Assembly (NCBI RefSeq): GCF_001895005.1
Contig: NZ_BCXH01000014.1
Coordinates: 62,001 to 126,000, forward strand
From: Rhodococcus yunnanensis NBRC 103083
GTDB taxonomy: Bacteria > Actinomycetota > Actinomycetes > Mycobacteriales > Mycobacteriaceae
Length of the DNA stretch: 64,000 bases
Reading direction: 5' to 3'
A program made the position numbers and the translations under genes. Shown piece after piece: positions 25,033-33,943 of the stretch. Position 1 is the stretch's first letter. Each line of letters starts with the position of its first letter. Under the pieces are notes generated by a model that had not been told where the DNA came from, did no database searches, and saw nothing but the letters and a program-made list of their open reading frames with translations.

Positions 25033-26531
25033 CAGTGATCTCCCTGCAGGGTGAGGCTGAAGTCGGGGGAGCTGAGGTGGACGTAGGCACCCGTTGCGGC
25101 CGTGACGAGTTGGCGCACGTACCCCATCTCTCGACTGGACGCACCGAAGTCACGGTTGCGTTTCGGAGTGTCCCGCATGATGTCGATCTCGTTGCCGGGC
25201 ACCAGCAGGCGCAGGATGAGCTCGTCGTCGTCGACGTTGCCGAATCGCTGACGTAGATCGTCGAGCGACGGTTGCGCCGGAATCCAGTCGTGGTAACTCT
25301 TCGCTTTCGGTGAGGCCTGGATGACGTCGACGACGTTCTGATCCATCGGTGCGACGGCATCGCCGTAGTGGCCGTTGACGTACATCAGCACCTCGTCGGG
25401 GATGACGGAGTAACGCTTGCCGGTCACCACGTTCAGCACGGCCTGCGTGCCGACCAGCTGCGAGAACGGCGTCGCCATGACCGGATAGCCGAGTTCGGTG
25501 CGTACCGTGGACATCTCGTCGAGCACTTCCTCGAACCGATCGGCCATTCCGCGTTCGGCGAGCTGCGCCTTGAAGGTGCCGGTCATACCGCCGGGTAGTT
25601 GGTGGCGGTACAGGAACAGGTTGAACTCGGCAGGTGTGCCGACGGGTAGGCCCTCGTATTCGGCGACGCGTTGCAGGTGCTGCTCGACGGGGGAGAACTG
25701 GGAATCGTCGAGCTCGACGTCGAAGCCGGCGTACTTCAGATTCGAGTACGTCACCTCGGTCGACGGGAGCGAGACGCCCGCGGCCAATGTACGGCTTGCG
25801 GTATGGACCCGGTCGGCCCCGGCGAGGGCAGCTTCCAGGTAGTTCACCGGAGCCATCGCATTGTTGCTGTGGAAGTGAACCTCGACGGGCAGTTCACCCG
25901 CTGCGGTCTTGATCGCCTTGATCAGGCTGCGAGTGCGGTCGGGCGTGAGCAGGCCTGCCGCATCCTCCAGTTCGATTCCATCGGCGCCGAGGCCGACGAG
26001 TTCCCTTGTGCGAGCAACATAGTAGTCGTCGGTGTGGTAGGGACTGTCGGCATACAGGATGCACGGAATGGCCTGTGCACCTTCGGCCTGTACGGTCTTG
26101 ACGAGACGGCCGATCTTGTCGAGGTTGAACAGGCCGTCGTAGATCCAGAAGCTACCGATACCGTGCGCGACCAGACGCTGCACCCACAGGTCCATCACAC
26201 TGTCCGCGGTGAGACCGAACGTGACGATGCCGTTGCTGCGCGTGCCTGCACGGACCGTGGTGCGCGGCATGGCCTTGGACAATGAGATCAGCTGATCCCA
26301 CGGATCTTCCTTACAGTGCCGCACGAGCACCTCGAAGATCGAGCTTCCGACCAGATCGATCGTGTGGAAGCCCGTGCGGTCGAGGTGATCTGCGATGGGA
26401 ATACCCATGTCGCGGCGCATCCGCATACCCCACCAGCTCTGCGGGCCGTCGCGCAGCGTCTGGTCGATGATCTGAATCTTCCGGCGGGAACCGTCGGGAA
26501 GGGTCGGTGCGCAATCGATGAAGCTGGTCAT
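25032..26531 (-). CDS. Pyruvate-carboxylase/5S-type carboxyltransferase subunit (HMGL-like)
   Basis: 499 aa from ATG 26531 (4-bp overlap with the biotin carboxylase stop). A DRE-TIM barrel: QTLRDGPQSWWGMRMR (metal Asp28), EVHFHSNNA with the HxH metal pair at 219 and 221, then the carboxyltransferase helical part with HQLPGGMTGTFKAQL and ATPFSQLVGTQAVLNVV. This is the fold that transfers CO2 from biotin to pyruvate or another keto substrate, not the crotonase-fold AccD type. The Lys of the family's KDMAG motif, normally carbamylated and a metal ligand, is Glu here (ELEDAAGLL, Glu189), so metal site and substrate may differ. Partner biotin carboxylase and BCCP genes are directly upstream. Confidence 0.85.
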   Translation of the reverse strand: MTSFIDCAPTLPDGSRRKIQIIDQTLRDGPQSWWGMRMRRDMGIPIADHLDRTGFHTIDLVGSSIFEVLVRHCKEDPWDQLISLSKAMPRTTVRAGTRSNGIVTFGLTADSVMDLWVQRLVAHGIGSFWIYDGLFNLDKIGRLVKTVQAEGAQAIPCILYADSPYHTDDYYVARTRELVGLGADGIELEDAAGLLTPDRTRSLIKAIKTAAGELPVEVHFHSNNAMAPVNYLEAALAGADRVHTASRTLAAGVSLPSTEVTYSNLKYAGFDVELDDSQFSPVEQHLQRVAEYEGLPVGTPAEFNLFLYRHQLPGGMTGTFKAQLAERGMADRFEEVLDEMSTVRTELGYPVMATPFSQLVGTQAVLNVVTGKRYSVIPDEVLMYVNGHYGDAVAPMDQNVVDVIQASPKAKSYHDWIPAQPSLDDLRQRFGNVDDDELILRLLVPGNEIDIMRDTPKRNRDFGASSREMGYVRQLVTAATGAYVHLSSPDFSLTLQGDH

Positions 26532-27913
26532 GGTGTCTCCAGGAATTCGGGTAGTCCGGTTTCGGCGATCCAGTTGGTGCTGACGGTGGCCGACCGAAAG
26601 TCCTTGTGATCGAGCGCGAAATGCGCGAAGTCGGCGGTGGTCGGCACGCCGTCCACCTCGAGTGCCTTCAAGGCCGCGAGCATCTTCGCGATCGCGTCCT
26701 CGCGATCGGTGCCGTATGCCACGATCTTGGCCAGCAGCGAGTCGTAATAGGGTCCGACGACGTAGCCCTCCTCGGCGTGGGTGTCGACGCGGATGCCGTC
26801 CAGATCGGGTGATCGCCAGCGTGCCAGAGTGCCTGTGCGTGGGAGGAATCCGTCCCTCGGAGACTCGCTCGTGATGCGTACCTCGATGGCGTGCCCCGTA
26901 GTGGTGACGTCGTGTTGCCCGAACTCGAGCCGGTCGCCCTGCGCCGACCTCAGCTGTTGACGGACCAGGTCGATTCCCGTCACGCACTCGGTCACCGGAT
27001 GTTCGACCTGGATTCGGGCGTTGAACTCGAGGAATGCGAAGTCGCCGGTGTCAGCGTCGTAGATGAATTCGACGGTTCCTGCGCTGTCCAGACCGATGGC
27101 CTCGGCGAAGGCCAGTCCGGATGCCCTGATGCGCGCCCTCGTCTTCTCGGAAAGCCCGGGTGCTGGACTCTCTTCGATCACCTTCTGATGGCGGCGTTGG
27201 AGCGTGCAGTCGCGCTCGCCCAGTTGTACGACGCTGCCGTGGCGATCGCCCAGGACCTGAACCTCGATGTGACGCGCTGTCCGAATGTACTTCTCGACGA
27301 ACAGTGATCCGTCTCCGAACGCCGATTGTGCCTCGGAACCGGCGGCCGAGAATCTGGCGCGAAGTTCAGCGTCGCTCTCGACGACCGACATTCCGCGCCC
27401 GCCGCCGCCCGCCGAGGCCTTGATCAACACGGGGTAGCCGATGTCTGCCGCCGCGCGAGAAGCATCGTCGACGTCGGTGACGATCGGAGATCCCGTCAGT
27501 ACCGGAATGCCCGCGGCTCGGGCGATGTCGCGGGCACGCGCTTTGTCGCCTGCTTCGGTGACGACGTGGGGTGCCGGGCCTACGAACGTGAGCCCGTTGT
27601 CGACGCACATCTGTGCGAACTGCGGATTCTCGGACAGGAAGCCGTATCCGGGATGCAGTGCATCACAGCCACTTCCGAGTGCAGCGGAGATCACCGACGG
27701 CATGTTGAGGTAACTCGCAGTGGCGGCGGGTGGGCCGATGCAGACGGTGCGGTCGGCGAGCCGCGCGGGAACGGAGTCGCGGTCGATCGTCGAGACCGCG
27801 AGGACGGTCTCGATGCCGAGTTCTCGGCACGATCGAATGACACGGACCGCGATCTCACCCCGGTTCGCGACGAACACCTTCTTGATCGGGCGGTAGTCGA
27901 TGTCACTCATCAT
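26528..27913 (-). CDS. Biotin carboxylase subunit (AccC-like)
   Basis: 461 aa (ATG 27913 or 27910). The ATP-grasp biotin carboxylase is complete: [21 protein letters not shown] at the N-terminus, glycine-rich [29 protein letters not shown] and [16 protein letters not shown]. It carboxylates biotin on the BCCP encoded just upstream, using ATP and bicarbonate. It has no fused biotin domain, so the enzyme is a three-polypeptide carboxylase. Overlaps BCCP by 11 bp and the carboxyltransferase by 4 bp. Confidence 0.95.
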   Translation of the reverse strand: MMSDIDYRPIKKVFVANRGEIAVRVIRSCRELGIETVLAVSTIDRDSVPARLADRTVCIGPPAATASYLNMPSVISAALGSGCDALHPGYGFLSENPQFAQMCVDNGLTFVGPAPHVVTEAGDKARARDIARAAGIPVLTGSPIVTDVDDASRAAADIGYPVLIKASAGGGGRGMSVVESDAELRARFSAAGSEAQSAFGDGSLFVEKYIRTARHIEVQVLGDRHGSVVQLGERDCTLQRRHQKVIEESPAPGLSEKTRARIRASGLAFAEAIGLDSAGTVEFIYDADTGDFAFLEFNARIQVEHPVTECVTGIDLVRQQLRSAQGDRLEFGQHDVTTTGHAIEVRITSESPRDGFLPRTGTLARWRSPDLDGIRVDTHAEEGYVVGPYYDSLLAKIVAYGTDREDAIAKMLAALKALEVDGVPTTADFAHFALDHKDFRSATVSTNWIAETGLPEFLETP

Positions 27914-28430
27914 CAGGATCTATCAGGAAGAGAACCTGGTCGTACTCCACCATGTCCGCGTTCTGCGCTTCGATCGCGACGATCGTTCCTGTCACCGGAG
28001 CCGACACGTTGCTCATCAGCTTCATCACCTCGACGATGCCGAGTTGCTGGCCAGCATCGACGTGCTGGCCCACCGTCACGAACGGCGCCTCACCTGGACT
28101 CGGAGACACCCAGAAGGCCCCGACGACGGGGGACTTGACGGCGACTTCGTCCCCGGTGCTCACACGTGCGCCCACGGGTGCAGCCGGTGGGTCGACCCGA
28201 GCGGGCGGAGGGACCGGCGCCAGCGCATGTGCCGGTGGAGGCGGAGGTGAGGGCGTAGGAATCGGCGCTGCGGTGCCGTGAGTTGTCGCCGGCGCCCCGT
28301 CGCGGCCGAGGACCAGGTGCATTCCATGGATGTCGAGTTCCATGCTCGCCCAGCCCGACGCGGTGAATTCTTTCACCAGCGCGGTGAGCTCGCGCATCGT
28401 GACGTCGGTTGGAATTGTGTTGTCGGTCAT
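27903..28430 (-). CDS. Biotin carboxyl carrier protein (AccB-like)
   Basis: 175 aa. The first 45 residues form a helix-rich segment, residues 50-90 are a Pro/Ala linker, and the C-terminal biotinyl domain carries EVMKLMS with Lys137 as biotin acceptor. The thumb-like AFWVSPSPGEAPFV segment is of the E. coli AccB type. It shuttles carboxybiotin between the biotin carboxylase and the carboxyltransferase encoded downstream. A strong AGGAGGA lies seven bases upstream although the ATG overlaps the PPDK-like stop (ATGA). Confidence 0.94.
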   Translation of the reverse strand: MTDNTIPTDVTMRELTALVKEFTASGWASMELDIHGMHLVLGRDGAPATTHGTAAPIPTPSPPPPPAHALAPVPPPARVDPPAAPVGARVSTGDEVAVKSPVVGAFWVSPSPGEAPFVTVGQHVDAGQQLGIVEVMKLMSNVSAPVTGTIVAIEAQNADMVEYDQVLFLIDPDDE

Positions 28431-30208
28431 CGTCTTTCCTCCTGAAGGGCGATCGCAGCCAGCAACACCGGAAGTGCCCTGTCTGCGACGACTGTTCTCA
28501 CACCGGCGTCGAGAGCTGCGCGCAGCGCATCGCGGCGTCCGAACACCGCGCCGCGCACCGACACCGTCCCTGCTGGAATGTCGGGTACGGCATCGGGATC
28601 GACATCCGCCGGCGACTCGGCGTCGAAGACAGGTTCGGGAGCATCTCCGCGGATCACATCGACGGGCGAGTACTCGCGCGCCCAGCCGATGAGACGTTGC
28701 AGATCGGTGTCCTCACTCTCGTCGACGGAGACGGTCGGCAGTTCGCCGGAGTAGACCTTGCCCGTCACGGCGTCGACGGTCACGATCTTCCCGACGAGAT
28801 CGGCAACAGCCCCCGGATATCCGACGACGCAGGGTGTGTCGAGTGCTCGGCTCACCACGGCTGCATGCGACGTGGCGCCGCCGGTCTCGGTGACGACGCC
28901 TGCGGCGGCGATCATGCCGTGTACGTCCTCGGGGCTGGTGTTCTTACGGACGAGAATCGAGTTCGGAATCTGCTCGGCCTCTTCCGGTGTGGCGACTGCG
29001 AGTCCGCTCGCCACACCCGGGCATGCGGAGGTCCCGGCGCCGAGGAGCGTGGCAGCTGTGATCGACGCCGGATCCACGACGGGCCGCAGCAGGGTCGTCA
29101 CCTGCTCAGGCGTGACGCGCCGCAGCGCCTCGCGCGGGGTGATGACCTCCTCGTCGACGAGCTCGACGGCGATCCGGACGGCCGCGCGGGCCGTGCGCTT
29201 GGCCGGCCGGGACTGCAGCATGTACAGCGTTCCTTGCTGGACGGTGAACTCGATGTCCTGTGCGTCACGGCCGTGGGCGTCGAGCCGCTCGGCTGCTGCG
29301 AGCAGTTCGCGGTGGACGTCGGGAGCGCGGTCGGCGAGCCGCGCGAGCGGCTCGGGAGTGACCCGTCCGCTGACGACGTCCTCGCCCTGACCCCGTGGCA
29401 GGTATTCGCCGTATGCTTCGCGCTCACCCGAGAGCGGATTTCGGCTGAACAGCACTCCGGTGCCGGAATCGTCGTCGAGATTGCCGAAGACCATCGCCTG
29501 AATGGTGACGGCCGTGCCGAGGTCCTGAGGAATTCCGTGGTGTGTGCGGTAGGCGATCGCGCGCCGCGTGCGGCTGGATTCGAATACCGATGCCACCGCG
29601 GATTCGAGTTGCTGCCACGGATCCTGTGGCACATCCCGGCCGGTTTCGCCGACGATCGCTGCGCGCACCGCATCTGCGCAGTCGTGGGAGTCGAGATCGT
29701 CTGCGCATCCGAGGACGAGTTGGCCGTAGAAAGCATGGAATCGGCGATTGACCTCCGCTGCGAACTGCGCGCTCCCGGTCTCCTCGGCGAGTGCGCGCTC
29801 GACGTCGTCGGTGAACCCGAGATTGAGAATCGTGTCCATCATGCCCGGCATGCTGACCGCGGCACCCGAGCGAACCGACACCAACAGTGGCTGATGCGTC
29901 CCGCCGAACGTGCGGCCGAGAGTGGCTTCCAAGCCGGCGATGCCGACACGAAGTTCCTGGGCCATACCGTCGGGCAGCGTTTTTCCGCCGTCGAAGAAGG
30001 CCTTGCACGCATCGGTGGTGACGACGAAGGCGGGCGGAACCGTCAGCCCGAGCGAAGCCATGCGCCACAGGCTCCATGCCTTGCCGCCGACCAGGTCGCG
30101 GTCCGGCTCTGCGGTCTGCCCGCCCACGACCACAAGCCAACGGCTCTTCGGGTCGGCAGACGGCCCTGCTGCTGTCGTCTGCGCGGCTGTCGTCTCCGCG
30201 GTGCTCAT
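28427..30208 (-). CDS. Truncated PPDK-like phosphotransferase (ATP-binding plus phosphohistidine domain)
   Basis: 593 aa from ATG 30208. The N-terminal PPDK ATP-binding domain is well conserved: LVGGKAWSLWRM (39-50), SVRSGAAVSMPGMMDTILNL (111-130), IQAMVFGNLDDDSGTGVLFS (236-255) and DIEFTVQQGTLYMLQSRPAK (318-337). The swivelling domain has ETGGATSHAAVVSR with phospho-acceptor His448. The PEP/pyruvate TIM barrel of full-length PPDK (about 880 aa) is missing, so the phosphate acceptor must be bound elsewhere, perhaps by another subunit. M. tuberculosis PpdK (Rv1127c) is also short. It sits between a small unknown gene and BCCP with 4-bp overlaps on both sides, tying phosphotransfer to carboxylation. 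Confidence 0.88.
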   Translation of the reverse strand: MSTAETTAAQTTAAGPSADPKSRWLVVVGGQTAEPDRDLVGGKAWSLWRMASLGLTVPPAFVVTTDACKAFFDGGKTLPDGMAQELRVGIAGLEATLGRTFGGTHQPLLVSVRSGAAVSMPGMMDTILNLGFTDDVERALAEETGSAQFAAEVNRRFHAFYGQLVLGCADDLDSHDCADAVRAAIVGETGRDVPQDPWQQLESAVASVFESSRTRRAIAYRTHHGIPQDLGTAVTIQAMVFGNLDDDSGTGVLFSRNPLSGEREAYGEYLPRGQGEDVVSGRVTPEPLARLADRAPDVHRELLAAAERLDAHGRDAQDIEFTVQQGTLYMLQSRPAKRTARAAVRIAVELVDEEVITPREALRRVTPEQVTTLLRPVVDPASITAATLLGAGTSACPGVASGLAVATPEEAEQIPNSILVRKNTSPEDVHGMIAAAGVVTETGGATSHAAVVSRALDTPCVVGYPGAVADLVGKIVTVDAVTGKVYSGELPTVSVDESEDTDLQRLIGWAREYSPVDVIRGDAPEPVFDAESPADVDPDAVPDIPAGTVSVRGAVFGRRDALRAALDAGVRTVVADRALPVLLAAIALQEERR

Positions 30209-30813
30209 TCGTCGCGCTCGCGGCCGGTGATGCGCAGGATGTGCTCGTGCATCTGGAACCACACCGTGTGGAACGAGTCGATGCGTACGGAACTGACGTA
30301 GTCGAGTTCGCCGTCCTCGGCGCGAGTGAGTGCGTCGGCGATACGGCCGAGGAAGCGGTCGACGGACGGCTGGGCTGCGATCAACGGGGCCAGGATCGCC
30401 GCGGTCCTGTCCAGAACCGTGCCCAGTTTGTCGATGATCTTGTCGTCGTATGCGGTATCGCTGTGGTCGTTGGGTTGACGTTCGCCTGCCACCTCGGTGG
30501 TCTGCCACGCCGTCGTCAGCGAGAGCACCTGCTTGTTGACGCCGGACTCGAACGAGTCCATCGCAGAGGCGATCTCGGCATCGCTTCGTTCCTTGGCGAA
30601 CCACTGCGGGTACGCGTCGTCGAGGGCAGAGCGGCCGGCGGGAGAGATCATGTACTTGCCGCGAGCCGCCAGTGCGGTGCCGTCGGAGACTGCCCGTTCC
30701 AGTGCGGATTTCACGTCGTCGGGATCTAGATCCAGGATGGCGACCAGGCCTTCGACGTCGGCCAGTTGCTTCAACGTCAGGCAATGCAGGGTCGAGAGGT
30801 AGGGGTCAGGCAT
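30205..30813 (-). CDS. Unrecognised PPDK-associated protein with winged-helix-like N-terminus
   Basis: 202 aa. I do not recognise a named family. The first 75 residues (HCLTLKQLADVEGLVAILDL, then ALAARGKYMISPAGRSALDDAY) look like a winged helix. The remainder is helical with several conserved-looking aromatics (DSFHTVWFQMHEHILRITG). It overlaps the acyl-CoA synthetase stop by 8 bp and the PPDK-like start by 4 bp, so it is made in step with the phosphotransferase. By analogy with the third subunit of phenylphosphate synthase it could be a regulatory or stimulating subunit; that is inference from position only. Confidence 0.6.
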   Translation of the reverse strand: MPDPYLSTLHCLTLKQLADVEGLVAILDLDPDDVKSALERAVSDGTALAARGKYMISPAGRSALDDAYPQWFAKERSDAEIASAMDSFESGVNKQVLSLTTAWQTTEVAGERQPNDHSDTAYDDKIIDKLGTVLDRTAAILAPLIAAQPSVDRFLGRIADALTRAEDGELDYVSSVRIDSFHTVWFQMHEHILRITGRERDE

Positions 30814-32287
30814 TGGTTGCTTCCTTCTCGGTGCTCATGCGGTCGCGGACTTCGCGACGGAGGGATTTGCCGACCGGACTGGTGGGCAAGGAGTCCCAGA
30901 ATTCGATGTGCCTCGGACGTTTGAAGCCGGCGAGCCGCGACGTGCAGTGGTCGGCCAGTTCCTCGGCACTGACGCTGCTGCGTGCCACGACTGCGGCCGA
31001 GACTCGTTCGCCCCAGCGCTCATCGGCGATTCCGACGACCGCTGCCTCCAGCACCGCTGGATGGGCGAGCAGTACGTCCTCGACTTCGCGGGGGTACACG
31101 TTGAATCCGCCGCTGATGATGACGTCGTGCCGACGATCGAGAAGATAGAGATAACCGGAGTCGTCGATCTGGCCGAGATCGCCTGTGTGGAGCCATCCGT
31201 CGTCGTCGATCGTTTCAGCGGTTGCCTCGGGTCGGCGCCAGTATTCGCGCATCGTGTGCGGGCCACGGGTGACGACCTCGCCGACGCCGCCGGCCGGAAG
31301 CGAGTTGTTCTCGGTGTCGCGGACGTCGACTTCGACGAAGGTGTAGGGCTTTCCCGCGGACGCGAGCCGGTCCGGAGTGTGCTCCCACGGCTGCAGGCAT
31401 GTGATGGCGAGAGGCGCCTCGGCTTGTCCGTACAGCTGCGCGAAGACCGGACCGAGTATCTCGATCCCGCGGGCGAGGAGGGTTGTTGCCATCGGCGCAC
31501 CGCCCCAGCAGAGTCGTTCCAACGTCAGATCCGCGGTGGCAGTGCCTGGATGTTCGAGCAACATCGCGATCATCGTCGGAACCATGAAGGTGTTGGTGGC
31601 GCCGTATCTTCCGGCTGCGTCGAGAAAGCTCGTAGGACTGAACTTCTCCAATACGACGCTCGGCGCTCCCTTGACGAGGTGGGGCAGGAAGAACGCTCCG
31701 CTGCCGTGGGTGATCGGTGCCGCATGCAGCATCACCGACGTCGGGCCGATGTTCGGGACGAGGTCGACGAGGAAGTTCGCGACCTCGGCGAGTTCGGTCG
31801 CGGTCGTCAGTACAACGGCTTTGGGTTTTCCGGTGGTGCCTCCGGTGTAGGCGAGTCGGAGTGGATCGTTCGGTTCCCTGGGCACGTCGCACGGGCTATC
31901 GGAGGCTACTGCCATCACGCCGGCGAGATCCTCGGCGCGCACCATGACATCGACCTCGGCTGCGGGCTCGCCGGCGAACACGTATCCGCGAGACTGTGAG
32001 TCGTCGATCTTGTAGCTGTGTTCGGCAGCCGTCTCGCGGGTGTTCAGCGGGACGCGGACGAGGCCCGCTTTCGCCAGCGCGTAGTAGACGACCACACCGT
32101 CGATCCCGTTGGGCATCGCGACGGCGACGCGGTCACCGGGGACGAGACCGAGCGCGAGCAGTGCATGACCCAGACGATCTGTTGCACTGTCGAATTCGGC
32201 GAAGCTTACCGTCCGCGCTTCGGTGATGATCGCAGGCGCGTCGCCGAACTGGCGGCCGGCTCGGCGGATCAGGTCTCCGATCTGCAT
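30806..32287 (-). CDS. AMP-forming acyl-CoA synthetase / ligase
   Basis: 493 aa from ATG 32287, with GAGGAG five bases upstream. ANL-superfamily motifs in order: P-loop YTGGTTGKPKAVVL, the AMP site around YGQAEAPLAI (usually YGxTE), the hinge DRRHDVIISGGFNVYP and the C-terminal catalytic Lys in SPVGKSLRREV. It activates a carboxylic acid to its CoA thioester. In this operon the acid could be the product of the biotin-dependent carboxylase, later cleaved by the thiolase. The leader upstream carries three exact 21-bp repeats. The substrate is unknown. Confidence 0.93.
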   Translation of the reverse strand: MQIGDLIRRAGRQFGDAPAIITEARTVSFAEFDSATDRLGHALLALGLVPGDRVAVAMPNGIDGVVVYYALAKAGLVRVPLNTRETAAEHSYKIDDSQSRGYVFAGEPAAEVDVMVRAEDLAGVMAVASDSPCDVPREPNDPLRLAYTGGTTGKPKAVVLTTATELAEVANFLVDLVPNIGPTSVMLHAAPITHGSGAFFLPHLVKGAPSVVLEKFSPTSFLDAAGRYGATNTFMVPTMIAMLLEHPGTATADLTLERLCWGGAPMATTLLARGIEILGPVFAQLYGQAEAPLAITCLQPWEHTPDRLASAGKPYTFVEVDVRDTENNSLPAGGVGEVVTRGPHTMREYWRRPEATAETIDDDGWLHTGDLGQIDDSGYLYLLDRRHDVIISGGFNVYPREVEDVLLAHPAVLEAAVVGIADERWGERVSAAVVARSSVSAEELADHCTSRLAGFKRPRHIEFWDSLPTSPVGKSLRREVRDRMSTEKEATNA

Positions 32288-32298
32288 GTGTACTCCTC

Positions 32299-32361
32299 GT
32301 AGTTGTGGCGCTGCGCGGGGTAGTTGTGGCGCTGCGCGGGGTAGTTGTGGCGCTGCGCGGG
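32299..32361. repeat. 21-bp tandem repeat, three exact copies, in the leader of the acyl-CoA synthetase gene
   Basis: Three contiguous copies of a 21-bp unit starting GTAGTTGTGGCGCTGCGCGG (32299-32319, 32320-32340, 32341-32361), between the unknown 520-aa gene and the ribosome site of the synthetase. Confidence 0.9.
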
Positions 32362-32378
32362 TGTAGGTGCGGGGCACA

Positions 32379-33941
32379 TCAGGAAAGATCGGCCCGGCGG
32401 AGACCGGCGCCGCGGCCGGCGATGGTGCGCGAGTTCGTCTGTCCCAGTGCGTACAGCTCGTCTGCCTCTCTCGTGTGCCAGTTGCGCTTGACCCACTCCT
32501 CGTCGAGGTACCGATACGGGGCCTGCGCGACACCGGGTGTGAATGCCGAGGCGCGAGCGTTGTACTCGTCGATCTCGAGGCGGCCTGCGCTGGTCACCCA
32601 CAGCCCGGTCTTGGGCTCGATGGTCGAGGACCCCGAGAAGTTCGATCGATCGCCGACCGTCAGCGCGAAGCGGTCCGGCTCGCGGAGAGCGTCGTACGGG
32701 ATTCCGGTCATCATGTGTTGGTTCAGCCCCGAATACCGCGCCATCTGATATTCGTTCGCCTTCTGATGCGGGAGGGAGAGCAAACCGACCATTTCGCCGA
32801 GGGCGTCGCGTGCGTACTCGTCGTTCATCAACGGCTTGAAACGTTGGGCACGGTCGTCGAGTTCGAACCAGTCGTCCTGCCGATACGTACCGGCCAGGTG
32901 TGCGAAATCCTTCCCGACCGACGAATAGACCAGCGCGCCGCCGTCGATCATCTGCTCGCGTGACCAGGTCGCTATCCGCTTCCACAGATCTGCCGTCGCC
33001 TCGTTGAGGATGGCGCGGTAGTTCTCCATCGTCTCGGCGAGAGTGTCCGCGTTCTCCATGCCGACGGGCTGGTAACCGTCGGTCAATGCGTCCGCGGTGT
33101 ACAAACCGACCGCGACGATGTTCGACGCCGCATACGTCGGTTCGGCCTCGAACGACGCCCAATCGTCCATCAGATTGAAATTCGTGTCCTTGAACACCAG
33201 TGAGATGCTGAGGTTGTTCAGCGGAAGGGCCGTCGCGATGCCGTCGAGCCAGGGGTAGTCGCCCTCGGTGAGATCGAAGAAGTCGCGCATGACCATCTGG
33301 CGGCCGTCGCCGAAGTTGTACGGCCCGCTGTTATGGATACCGATGCGACATTCGCAGTGCGCGAGGAATGCGTACTGCGAGAGCTGCGCCAGCAGCTTGA
33401 TGGTGGCGTCGTGCAGACGATCACCGGCGTTGACACCATGCAGGTCGGCCTCGATGACCTGGAGTGTCCGTTCGGGTAGGAACTGGCTGCGATCGCCGAA
33501 TTCCTTGTTGTTGATGTGTCCGTCGTTGCGGTGATAAGCCAGCGCGAAGCGCCTCGAGAAATCGACGACGTCGACGACGTCGACGACGTCCTCGGCCGCA
33601 TCCTCGGGGCGAAGAAGTCCCCAGTTCATCAGCATCTCGCGGCCGAGCAGGTAGAACGCGGGCATTCCCCACGCTGCGTTGACGGTGTCGACCTTGAGGC
33701 TCACCTCCCGGGCGCGATCACCGAGCTCCTCGGCGGGCGTCGCGGCATCGATTTCGCGCAGCAGCGTCGGTAAACGGTAGAAACTGTTCAGGTAGGACAG
33801 CAGCATGTACGGGTTCATCGGGAAGAGCTTCGATTCCTGAACGGTGCGGGTGATGCACAACCAGTACGTCGTGTCGCTCAGATTCCTTATGTAACTGTTG
33901 GTTTCGAGCAGTCCGCGGTAGTCGTATCGAGGTGTTCCCAT
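32379..33941 (-). CDS. Unrecognised protein of a PEP-utiliser-associated family (paralogue 1)
   Basis: 520 aa, soluble, no known family recognised. Visible landmarks are TRTVQESKLFPMN (31-43), WGMPAFYLLGREM (91-103), GPYNFGDG (206-213) and GDYPWLDGI (227-235). The same four blocks occur in the protein at 36943-38271, so the two are paralogues. Each is encoded directly downstream of a stand-alone phosphohistidine domain gene, which suggests that the pair works together, for example with this protein binding the phosphate acceptor. A DVVDVVDVVD run at 119-128 comes from a 9-bp microsatellite. Only 2 bp separate its ATG from the mobile-domain stop. Confidence 0.8.
   Translation of the reverse strand: MGTPRYDYRGLLETNSYIRNLSDTTYWLCITRTVQESKLFPMNPYMLLSYLNSFYRLPTLLREIDAATPAEELGDRAREVSLKVDTVNAAWGMPAFYLLGREMLMNWGLLRPEDAAEDVVDVVDVVDFSRRFALAYHRNDGHINNKEFGDRSQFLPERTLQVIEADLHGVNAGDRLHDATIKLLAQLSQYAFLAHCECRIGIHNSGPYNFGDGRQMVMRDFFDLTEGDYPWLDGIATALPLNNLSISLVFKDTNFNLMDDWASFEAEPTYAASNIVAVGLYTADALTDGYQPVGMENADTLAETMENYRAILNEATADLWKRIATWSREQMIDGGALVYSSVGKDFAHLAGTYRQDDWFELDDRAQRFKPLMNDEYARDALGEMVGLLSLPHQKANEYQMARYSGLNQHMMTGIPYDALREPDRFALTVGDRSNFSGSSTIEPKTGLWVTSAGRLEIDEYNARASAFTPGVAQAPYRYLDEEWVKRNWHTREADELYALGQTNSRTIAGRGAGLRRADLS
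33562..33591. repeat. 9-bp microsatellite within the 520-aa protein gene
   Basis: At least three copies of TCGACGACG, encoding the DVV repeats near residue 120. Confidence 0.75.
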
Positions 33942-33943
33942 GA

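Noticed and set aside
28409-30301. 630-codon open frame on the plus strand opposite the PPDK-like gene
   Set aside because: It has no recognisable domain and arises from codon bias in high-GC DNA; the minus-strand frame has clear PPDK motifs.
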